In this document: positions 1 to 5,162 of the stretch, piece by piece
Layout of the letters: the number at the start of each line of letters is the position of its first letter
How positions within the stretch are numbered: the first letter of the stretch is position 1
From: Thermomicrobiaceae bacterium
GTDB lineage: Bacteria; Chloroflexota; Chloroflexia; Thermomicrobiales; Thermomicrobiaceae
Length of the DNA stretch: 5,162 bases
Direction of reading: 5' to 3'
Assembly: GCA_007124395.1 (NCBI GenBank)
Contig: SLFF01000227.1
Location: 1-5,162, forward strand
Made by a program: the position numbers and the translations under genes
The notes under the pieces: generated by a model
What the model was told of the DNA's origin: nothing
Seen by the model: the letters and a program-made list of their open reading frames with translations, nothing else
The model's database searches: none

Positions 1-443
1 CGATCAAGCTCAACGACTGACCCATCTGCTGTGACCATCGTCAGTGCTGTGATCGCCGTTGCCAGAATACCGTTCTGATCTCCAGAGCCGTGGGTTGCGG
101 TGGCGCAGGCGCCACCCAGCGTGATCTGCGGCAGCGATGCCATGTTGTGCACCGCGTAGCCCGCCCGGTGAAGTTCAGCGCAGAATCGACCATACGGGAT
201 ACCAGCGCCGACACGGGCGGTCTGGCGCTGGCGATCGATTTCGATAATCTCGTCGAAGTTCCCCAGTGAGATGTGATCTCCGCTGGTATCGGCAATCGTG
301 GTGAACGAGTGCCGGGAGCCGATCGCTTTGACCTGATCGCTCGACGCCACGATACGGCGCAGTTCGTCGAGGTTATTCGGCTCATGAACGCGGGCTGCCT
401 TGAACTGCTGGTTTCGAGACCAGTTCGTTGCAAAGAGTGTCAC
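1..443 (-). CDS. FAD-linked alditol / aldono-1,4-lactone oxidase family protein, N-terminal part (3' end cut by window)
   Basis: I read 147 codons from a GTG at 443-441 to the window edge without a stop. The protein has the N-terminal PCMH-type FAD-binding domain of the vanillyl-alcohol oxidase superfamily: TNWSRNQQFKA at about 6-16, IGSRHSFTTIAD at 41-52, VGAGIPYG at 78-85, HNMASLPQITLGGACATATH at 99-118, then GSGDQNG. By recall it most resembles alditol (xylitol) oxidase and D-arabinono-/gulono-lactone oxidases. In those enzymes the His of GSGHSF binds FAD covalently; His45 here is the counterpart. They oxidise a polyol or aldonolactone with O2, usually giving H2O2. The GTG is the only acceptable start after the in-frame TAG at 485-483 that ends the upstream exporter, and GAGG at 452-449 lies 5 nt before it. 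It is the third gene of the operon, 39 bp behind the exporter. The substrate-binding C-terminal domain is outside the window, so the substrate is open. It could also be another FAD-binding oxidoreductase of this clan. Confidence 0.87.
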   Translation of the reverse strand, partial: MTLFATNWSRNQQFKAARVHEPNNLDELRRIVASSDQVKAIGSRHSFTTIADTSGDHISLGNFDEIIEIDRQRQTARVGAGIPYGRFCAELHRAGYAVHNMASLPQITLGGACATATHGSGDQNGILATAITALTMVTADGSVVELD

Positions 444-448
444 AGCAA

Positions 449-452
449 CCTC
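449..452 (-). promoter_or_regulatory. Ribosome binding site deciding the GTG start of the oxidase
   Basis: The minus strand reads AGTGAGGTTGCT directly before GTG at 443. The GAGG core leaves 5 nt to the start codon. There is no ATG in this frame between the upstream TAG stop (485-483) and the conserved TNW motif, so this site supports the GTG start. Confidence 0.6.
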
Positions 453-482
453 ACTTTCACGAGTTCGCGTGCTTGTTGCTAC

Positions 483-2849
483 CTAGTCATCGGCGCTGAC
501 AGGTTCCGGCTCCGGATCTGGCTGTTGTTGCACGGAGTGGCCTTCAACGTTGAGCTCCGGCAGCCACTGCAGCCAGCTCGGCAGATACCAGTTCCAGTCG
601 CCGAGCATCTTCATGCTTGCTGGTACCAGGATGGAACGCACCACAGTTGCATCCAGAATCACCGCAACCGCGAGCCCGAAACCGATCTGCTGGAACATCA
701 CCAGTTCCCCCATCGAGAACCCGCTGAAGACGGCAACCATGATGAGCGCCGCACCGGTGATCATACTGGCAGTGGTACGCACACCATACATCACCGACCC
801 GGTGTTGTCTTTGGTGAGATCGTAGCGCTCTCGAACCCGGCTCAGCAGGAAGACATGATAGTCCATCGACAGGCCGAACAGGATCGTGAACATCAGCAGC
901 GGAACCCAGGCATCGATTCGCTCGACTTGCTGGAACCCGAAGATCTCGTTGCCAATGCCATGCTGGAACACCGCTACCAGAAGTCCGTAGGCGGCGCCGA
1001 CCGAGAGCAGATTCATCAGCACAGACTTCAGCGGTACCACGATCGAGCGGAACGCCAGAAGCAGAAGCAGGAAGCTCATGCCGAGCACGAACACAAAGAC
1101 GATCGGGGTGTAATCGTTCACCAGGTTGTTGAAGTCCACCGTATAGGCGCTTGGTCCGGTGACCAGAACGTTGGCCTCGGTTCCGCCGAAGATGTCAGGG
1201 ATGTACTCATCACGGAGTCTCTCGATCGATTCGATCGAGCGGGAGCTGCCGGTGGCTCCGAGCGCGGCAACCTCGATTGCCGCCAGATTGCCTACGTCGT
1301 TTACCTGGATCTCGGCTGGACCAAAGGCGCCATCAGCGGCCAGTGTTTCGGTCATCTGCTCGATCGCAGTCGTAATGTCGTCGGTCTGGACATCGACGGC
1401 ATCCACGACAACCACATTCGGTGCCTGCAGCGAGATCCCGGAGAACCGCTCCCCGATGGTCGAGAATGCCCGGGACGCCGATGCCTCTTCCGGCAACGTC
1501 TCGATTCCGGACTCGCCCAGCTCGATCGTGAAGTAGACCGCTGACAGCGCGATCATTATCGTTCCCACCACCACCACGCTGACCAGCGGGTGGGCCATCA
1601 CGCGGGCGGAAATCCAGGTCCAGATGCCGCCGGTCTCGGTGCTGTCGATGCTGCGGTGAAACGGGTCATACCCGATGATCGTCAGCACCGCGAAGACACC
1701 AGACAGGCCGATGTAGGTCCAGATGAAGTAATCTCCCACGCCCAGTGCTCGGAAGACGAACGAGAACCCGAACAGCGCAACCGCGATGACGCCGAGCAGT
1801 ACTCGACCGCGTCCGGAATCGATGCGGTCTCCTAGCATCCCGAGCATGGCGGGCAGCAGTGTCAGTGTTGCCAGCACTGAGACGATCACTACGATGATCG
1901 CGCCGATTCCGAGACTGTTGAACAGGTTCGAGGGGATGATCAGCATTCCGGTCAGTGCAATGACCACCGTAAGCCCGGAAAAGAAGACCGCTTTACTAGC
2001 CGTTTCTCCCGCATGGATGATGGCGGTGGCCTTTTTAAAGCCTTTCTGGCGCTCTTCACGGTATCGCCCAAGGATGAAAAGGGAATAGTCGATCCCGACG
2101 GCCAGTCCGATCATCACCATCATGTTGATCACGAAGAGCGACAGATCCATGAACTGACCGATAATCATCGTGGAGCCGATCGAAATGGTGATTGCAAAGA
2201 TCGCCATCAGCAGCGGAATGCCGGCGGCGACGAGCGTTCCGAATACAACCACCAGAACGATCAGCGCCATCGATACGCCGATGGTCTCTCCGGTGATCAG
2301 ATCACGCTCAGATGTTTCGACGAACGTCTCGTTGATGCTGTTGTTGCCTCCGGTGGATACGTCAAATCCCTGTGCACCATCGAAATCGTCCACGAGATCC
2401 ATGTAGGCACCGATGCTCCCGTTGGAATCAATCAGGAAGACCGGCAGGATTGTGGCCTGCCCGTCGTCCGCGATCAATGATTCGTCCGGTACCTGCAGGA
2501 AACTGGCGACGGATTCGACGTTTGCGTCCGATTCCATCAGTGAACCTTGAATTTCGCCGACGAACGCCTGAAACTCGGGATCCTCTACCGTGTGCTCGGA
2601 GGACGAGACGACCAGAAACTCATCTGGCGCTGGTTCGCTGGAGGGCAGGCGCTCGTCGAGCAACTGGCTTCCCTGCACCGCCTCTGGCTCATTGGTGAAA
2701 TTGAAATCCGTATTGAACTCGGCTGGAGAGAAAAGAATCGCCGAAATTGCCGAGACGATGATGGCTACCCAGGCGATGACAGTGATCCAGGGATGCCGGG
2801 CACTAAGCGAGGCAAGCTTCCCGGTAAAGCCACTCGGAGTCGTGGACAT
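483..2849 (-). CDS. MMPL/RND-superfamily membrane exporter (complete, 788 aa)
   Basis: This is a proton-driven inner-membrane exporter of the MMPL/YdfJ type (RND superfamily, HAE-like). The sequence shows two MMPL repeats. TM1 is about residues 20-40, followed by an extracytoplasmic loop 41-187. TM2-TM6 span about 189-338, TM7 421-441, a second loop 442-581, and TM8-TM12 582-743. The TM4 motif GLAVGIDYSLFILGRYREE (248-266, D254-Y255) and the TM10 motif LFGLSMDYHVFLLSRVRER (657-674 region, D663-Y664) match the paired Asp-Tyr proton-relay residues known from mycobacterial MmpL3. Length is normal for the shorter MMPL proteins. Two additional hydrophobic stretches (about 350-367 and 374-393) sit between TM6 and TM7, where a cytoplasmic linker is usual. 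The tail is acidic and proline-rich (PDPEPEP). ATG at 2849 is 2 bp after the TetR stop; an AAAGG lies 12 nt upstream inside the TetR gene, so translation is probably coupled. The substrate is unknown: lipid, drug or other amphiphile are all possible. Confidence 0.95.
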   Translation of the reverse strand: MSTTPSGFTGKLASLSARHPWITVIAWVAIIVSAISAILFSPAEFNTDFNFTNEPEAVQGSQLLDERLPSSEPAPDEFLVVSSSEHTVEDPEFQAFVGEIQGSLMESDANVESVASFLQVPDESLIADDGQATILPVFLIDSNGSIGAYMDLVDDFDGAQGFDVSTGGNNSINETFVETSERDLITGETIGVSMALIVLVVVFGTLVAAGIPLLMAIFAITISIGSTMIIGQFMDLSLFVINMMVMIGLAVGIDYSLFILGRYREERQKGFKKATAIIHAGETASKAVFFSGLTVVIALTGMLIIPSNLFNSLGIGAIIVVIVSVLATLTLLPAMLGMLGDRIDSGRGRVLLGVIAVALFGFSFVFRALGVGDYFIWTYIGLSGVFAVLTIIGYDPFHRSIDSTETGGIWTWISARVMAHPLVSVVVVGTIMIALSAVYFTIELGESGIETLPEEASASRAFSTIGERFSGISLQAPNVVVVDAVDVQTDDITTAIEQMTETLAADGAFGPAEIQVNDVGNLAAIEVAALGATGSSRSIESIERLRDEYIPDIFGGTEANVLVTGPSAYTVDFNNLVNDYTPIVFVFVLGMSFLLLLLAFRSIVVPLKSVLMNLLSVGAAYGLLVAVFQHGIGNEIFGFQQVERIDAWVPLLMFTILFGLSMDYHVFLLSRVRERYDLTKDNTGSVMYGVRTTASMITGAALIMVAVFSGFSMGELVMFQQIGFGLAVAVILDATVVRSILVPASMKMLGDWNWYLPSWLQWLPELNVEGHSVQQQPDPEPEPVSADD

Positions 2850-2851
2850 GG

Positions 2852-3481
2852 TCAGTCGCTACCTTTCGCGGGATTTGCGTCAACGGGAGTCATTCCGGTG
2901 ACCATCCGAACCAGAAGATCGAGAATGGCACCGGTATCGATGGTATCGTCGTGTTCGAGTTTGAGCATCTGAATGCCGCTGGAAGCCGCGTGAAGCAACG
3001 CGCCCAGTACAGCGGGGTCGATGTCTGGCGTGATCTCTCCGGCGTCCTGAGCGCGCTCGATCGTTGTCGCCAGCAGTTTGCGAATCTCCTGGCGAGTACG
3101 GGAAAGATCGGCTCCGAAATCGTCCGGATCCCTGGCAGCCTCGACGGTCATCTGCATCTGACAGACCAGCGAGTCCCAGTCGTCACTGTCCAGAAGTAGA
3201 CGGCGTCCGACTCGCTCGAGCGTTCCCATTGGCGAACCGCCAGATTGCGCTTCATCTTCGAAAACTCGCAGATTGCGGGACACCGCGTCCTGAAACACTT
3301 CGCGCATGAGTTCGTTCTTGCCCGGAAAGTAGCGATACAGCGCCCCTGCGGTAAGGTTCGCCTCTTCGGCAATATCTGCCATCCGTGCGCTGCGGAGACC
3401 CTTACGGGCGAACACGCGAGCGGCAGCCTCGACAATTGCTTCGCGTCGTGCATCGGTGTCTGGACGAGTAGATTGGGTCAC
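2852..3481 (-). CDS. TetR/AcrR-family transcriptional repressor (209 aa)
   Basis: This is a one-component repressor with an N-terminal DNA-binding domain and a C-terminal ligand domain. Residues 11-60 form the TetR_N helix-turn-helix: RREAIVEAAARVFARKG, then MADIAEEANLTAGALYRYF (34-52) and PGKNELM. The remaining 150 residues are helical and variable, as expected for the ligand/dimer domain; no specific ligand can be read from them. Length is typical (about 190-220 aa). The start is GTG at 3481, with AGGA at 3492-3489 seven nt upstream. Its stop TGA is separated from the exporter ATG by only two bases, so it is the first gene of the operon it probably controls. A perfect palindrome lies at its own promoter, which points to autorepression released by an inducer, probably a substrate of the exporter or oxidase (inference). 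Confidence 0.96.
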   Translation of the reverse strand: MTQSTRPDTDARREAIVEAAARVFARKGLRSARMADIAEEANLTAGALYRYFPGKNELMREVFQDAVSRNLRVFEDEAQSGGSPMGTLERVGRRLLLDSDDWDSLVCQMQMTVEAARDPDDFGADLSRTRQEIRKLLATTIERAQDAGEITPDIDPAVLGALLHAASSGIQMLKLEHDDTIDTGAILDLLVRMVTGMTPVDANPAKGSD

Positions 3482-3488
3482 AAGAAAT

Positions 3489-3492
3489 TCCT
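3489..3492 (-). promoter_or_regulatory. Ribosome binding site for the TetR GTG start
   Basis: AGGA on the minus strand lies 7 nt upstream of GTG at 3481. It supports GTG as the start, consistent with the TetR N-terminal domain beginning about 11 residues in. Confidence 0.6.
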
Positions 3493-3513
3493 GCGCTGAG
3501 GGCTAGTAAATTC

Positions 3514-3535
3514 AGTGAATGAACATTCATTCACT
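3514..3535. promoter_or_regulatory. Probable TetR operator: perfect 22-bp palindrome
   Basis: Arms AGTGAATGAA (3514-3523) and TTCATTCACT (3526-3535) are exact reverse complements with a 2-bp centre CA. The core TGAATGA...TCATTCA resembles operators known for many TetR-family repressors. The site starts 5 bp downstream of the -10 hexamer of the minus-strand promoter and covers the expected transcription start, so bound repressor would block initiation. It is the best dyad in the intergenic region and lies 33 bp before the TetR start codon. Confidence 0.85.
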
Positions 3536-3540
3536 TGAGA

Positions 3541-3569
3541 ATACTATCCCTGGAACCCGTCGATGTCAA
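3541..3569 (-). promoter_or_regulatory. Sigma70-type promoter of the tetR-exporter-oxidase operon
   Basis: On the minus strand a perfect -35 TTGACA (3569-3564) is followed by a 17-bp spacer and -10 TAGTAT (3546-3541). Transcription would start near 3535-3534, inside the first bases of the palindromic operator, leaving a leader of about 54 nt before the TetR GTG. The optimal -35 and spacing suggest a strong promoter when derepressed. Confidence 0.8.
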
Positions 3570-3627
3570 TTGTTCACCTCCAATGCGATCGAAACACTGT
3601 ACCGGTGGCGAGTTCCCGGGTCCCAAC

Positions 3628-3643
3628 TGAACACTACTGTTCA
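3628..3643. promoter_or_regulatory. Inverted repeat TGAACA-N4-TGTTCA upstream of the plus-strand promoter
   Basis: The arms TGAACA (3628-3633) and TGTTCA (3638-3643) are exact reverse complements around CTAC. The site ends 12 bp upstream of the -35 hexamer of the plus-strand promoter, centred near -55 from the expected start. That position suits an activator or an auxiliary repressor site. The hexamer also occurs inside the TetR operator (3520-3525) and as TGTTCA at 3571-3576. No binding protein can be named. Confidence 0.4.
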
Positions 3644-3655
3644 CACATGTTGCTA

Positions 3656-3684
3656 TTGACATGACAATATGGCATGTCTAGAAT
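3656..3684 (+). promoter_or_regulatory. Sigma70-type promoter of the second exporter
   Basis: A perfect -35 TTGACA (3656-3661), a 17-bp spacer and -10 TAGAAT (3679-3684) give a near-consensus promoter. The start would be near 3690-3692, leaving a leader of about 43 nt to GTG 3734. It is separate from, and divergent to, the minus-strand promoter; the two -35 hexamers lie 86 bp apart. Confidence 0.78.
3658..3678. promoter_or_regulatory. Operator-like imperfect palindrome inside the second exporter's promoter
   Basis: Outer arms GACATG (3658-3663) and CATGTC (3673-3678) are exact complements, with a further matching CA/TG pair one base further in. The 21-bp dyad runs from the last four bases of the -35 to the base before the -10, so a bound dimer would exclude RNA polymerase. 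Its sequence differs from the TetR palindrome at 3514-3535, which suggests a different regulator. The 17-bp spacer argues against MerR-type activation, which uses 19-20 bp. Confidence 0.5.
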
Positions 3685-3721
3685 GACATATAAAGGGTTT
3701 ACTATTACCGTGGAGCGCCAG

Positions 3722-3729
3722 GGGGAGGT
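3722..3729 (+). promoter_or_regulatory. Ribosome binding site deciding the start of the second exporter
   Basis: GGGGAGGT, a strong Shine-Dalgarno match, has its AGG core ending 5 nt before GTG 3734. Two in-frame upstream candidates exist. ATG 3683 overlaps the -10 hexamer and so precedes the expected transcript. GTG 3710 has no comparable SD. Confidence 0.7.
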
Positions 3730-3733
3730 CTTC

Positions 3734-5162
3734 GTGAGCGAACGGGTTGCAGGATTTGTCGATCGGCGTCGCTGGTGGATGCTCGGGCTGATCATGATCG
3801 CCACGGCAGTGCTGGCCGTCCCGTTTCTGATGGCATCGTCTGACGAAGTGGCATCAGACGAGCCAGGCGGCCCAGCATTCGATGCCAGAGACGCGATCGA
3901 GACCCGATTCGATGGAGGGGTTGCCTCGTTCAGCTTTATCATCGAGTCACGTGATCAGAACGTTGTCACGCAGGAGTCCTTGCAGGAGTTGCAGGAGCGC
4001 TCCCGGGCACTTCGGGAAGATCCGGAGCTCGGGAATGCGCTGGTGACCCGCTACGATGAGCATATCGGCAGCCAGCTCGGCGTCATCACGCTCGCTGACC
4101 GCACTGAAGCGGCCCTGGGTGCCAAGCGCCATCAGGTCGACGAGGAGACGGTCCAGCAGGTCGCCAGTGGGATTGTTGATCAGGTTGGCCCGATTGCTGC
4201 CGGACTCTCGGTGGATGCCACGCGGGATGATGAGCTGGGTCTGTGGAGCTCGTCGGCTATGGTCTTTACCGTCGCCGGGGATGCAGACGCCGTTCAGGCG
4301 CACGGTTCAGCGTCCGAAGCCGAAGGCACGCAGGCCAACGAATCGGTTGGGCGAGAGCTCCAGGAGATCTATCGCGAGGCTTCATCCTTCCAGACCTGGG
4401 GTATCGCGATCGACCAGGAGCTCACCGCCGGTGAGCAGGGCGAGGCAGCCGGGCCGTTCATCGGGCTGACCGTCCTCGCGATTCTGATTCTGGTTGGTAT
4501 TGCATTCCGCTCCTACTGGGTGCTTGCCGCAACTGGCTTCGGTCTGCTTCTCCTCCTCATCTGGCTGAACGGCCTGGCTAACGTGCTCGGCATGAAGGAA
4601 GATCAGATTCTGGCGACCGTTGTGCCGATTGCCATGCTGGCGTTCGGGATCGACTATGCGTTTCATGCGATCGGTCGGTACCGGGAAGAGCGTTCCGCTG
4701 GGCAGATTCCGTCGAGTGCCTATCGGGTGGGAATCGGTCGCGTTGGCGGAGCGCTGGCGCTGGCGCTGACCACTGGAGCTGCTGCGTTTCTGGCCAACAC
4801 ATCTTCGGGCATCGAGTCGATCGTACAGTTCGGCATCACCGCAGCAGTTGGCCTGGTTTCAGCCTGGGTGATTCTCGGCTACGCAGTTCCGCTCTTGTTG
4901 ATGGCAATTGACGAGCGGACTCATGGTCGCACGGTGCGCGGTTCACGGGTGGTGTCACTCACGGGAAGTGTTCTGGCAGCGGGCTTCGCGGTGGTTACGG
5001 TGTTGCTGCTCGTCTTCATCGCACCGGCGGCCGGGCTTCTCCTCACGGCAGTCTACGCCGGGTTGTTTCTGCTGCTCCCGTGGCTGCTGACGAACGCTGT
5101 CGGCCGCGTTGAGGAAGACGCGGCTGTGACTGAGGCTGGTAATCATGCGTTCGACGATCACG
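3734..5162 (+). CDS. Second MMPL/RND-superfamily exporter, N-terminal 476 residues (3' end cut by window)
   Basis: The frame is open from GTG 3734 to the window edge. TM1 is at about residues 13-33 after a short basic start (DRRRWWML). A large extracytoplasmic loop follows at 34-239. TM2-TM6 lie at about 240-390, with the TM4 motif MLAFGIDYAFHAIGRYREER (301-320), whose D307-Y308 matches the MMPL proton-relay pair. Two more hydrophobic stretches follow (about 408-430 and 432-453) before the window ends; as in the other exporter here, they come where a cytoplasmic linker is usual. It is the first half of a two-repeat RND exporter; the second half should follow. Its loop is about 60 residues longer than in the first exporter, rich in Asp/Glu/Gln, and shares little obvious sequence with it, so this is a divergent paralogue and not a recent duplicate. 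It has its own promoter at 3656-3684. The substrate is unknown. Confidence 0.93.
   Translation, partial: MSERVAGFVDRRRWWMLGLIMIATAVLAVPFLMASSDEVASDEPGGPAFDARDAIETRFDGGVASFSFIIESRDQNVVTQESLQELQERSRALREDPELGNALVTRYDEHIGSQLGVITLADRTEAALGAKRHQVDEETVQQVASGIVDQVGPIAAGLSVDATRDDELGLWSSSAMVFTVAGDADAVQAHGSASEAEGTQANESVGRELQEIYREASSFQTWGIAIDQELTAGEQGEAAGPFIGLTVLAILILVGIAFRSYWVLAATGFGLLLLLIWLNGLANVLGMKEDQILATVVPIAMLAFGIDYAFHAIGRYREERSAGQIPSSAYRVGIGRVGGALALALTTGAAAFLANTSSGIESIVQFGITAAVGLVSAWVILGYAVPLLLMAIDERTHGRTVRGSRVVSLTGSVLAAGFAVVTVLLLVFIAPAAGLLLTAVYAGLFLLLPWLLTNAVGRVEEDAAVTEAGNHAFDDH

Noticed and set aside
41..433. Minus-strand ATG-started open frame of 130 codons
   Set aside because: It overlaps the oxidase in another frame. 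The translation is Ser/Arg-rich and domainless, while the GTG-started frame has clear FAD-binding motifs.
444..482. Terminator or separate promoter between exporter and oxidase
   Set aside because: The 39-bp gap has no stable hairpin with a T-run and no recognisable -35/-10 pair, so read-through transcription is assumed.
273..1544. Long plus-strand open frame of 423 codons
   Set aside because: It lies antisense to the well-supported MMPL exporter and oxidase. Its translation is rich in His, Arg, Gln and Asp with no recognisable domain, which is typical of a reverse-strand shadow.
3656..3684. MerR-type activated promoter
   Set aside because: The dyad sits between -35 and -10 as in MerR systems, but the spacer is 17 bp, not 19-20 bp, and no MerR gene is in view. 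A repressor site is the simpler reading.
3683..3733. In-frame upstream starts (ATG 3683, GTG 3710) for the second exporter
   Set aside because: ATG 3683 lies in the -10 hexamer, upstream of the expected transcript start. GTG 3710 has no good SD, whereas GTG 3734 has GGGGAGG at the right distance and leads straight into a basic TM1 start.
3634..3942. Minus-strand open frame of 102 codons across the intergenic region
   Set aside because: It covers the plus-strand promoter and the N-terminus of the second exporter, and its translation is low-complexity Ser/Thr/Arg without a domain.
4382..4802. Minus-strand open frames inside the second exporter
   Set aside because: They are antisense to the TM2-TM5 region of a clear membrane protein. 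Their translations are polar and show no family features.

Overview
The window looks like a bacterial chromosomal efflux locus. It holds four protein-coding genes, two of them cut by the window edges, around one short divergent intergenic control region. Base composition is moderately GC-rich (roughly 55-60% by eye), and three of the four genes start with GTG. Both promoters are near-consensus sigma70/sigmaA type (TTGACA, 17-bp spacer, TAGTAT or TAGAAT). MMPL-type exporters, a TetR regulator and an aldonolactone/alditol oxidase fit an actinobacterial or Chloroflexota (Thermomicrobia-like) source. That placement is a low-confidence inference, since no marker gene is present.

Layout: on the minus strand, read from right to left, a predicted operon runs TetR-family repressor (3481-2852), MMPL/RND-superfamily exporter (2849-483, complete, 788 aa), FAD-linked alditol/aldonolactone oxidase (443-1, 3' end outside the window). 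Gaps are 2 bp and 39 bp, so cotranscription is likely. On the plus strand, a second, different MMPL/RND exporter starts at 3734 and runs off the right edge after 476 codons. The 252-bp region 3482-3733 holds a promoter for each direction. A perfect 22-bp palindrome at the start site of the TetR promoter is almost certainly the TetR operator. Two further dyads lie at the promoter of the second exporter.

Working model: the TetR protein represses its own operon until a ligand releases it, which raises the first exporter and the oxidase. The second exporter has its own promoter with a different operator-like dyad, so it may answer to another regulator. Both exporters keep the Asp-Tyr proton-relay motif in TM4. 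Both also appear to carry an extra hydrophobic hairpin after TM6, suggesting a 14-helix variant of the usual 12-helix fold. The substrate cannot be read from the sequence. I see no mobile element, CRISPR array, RNA gene or defence system.
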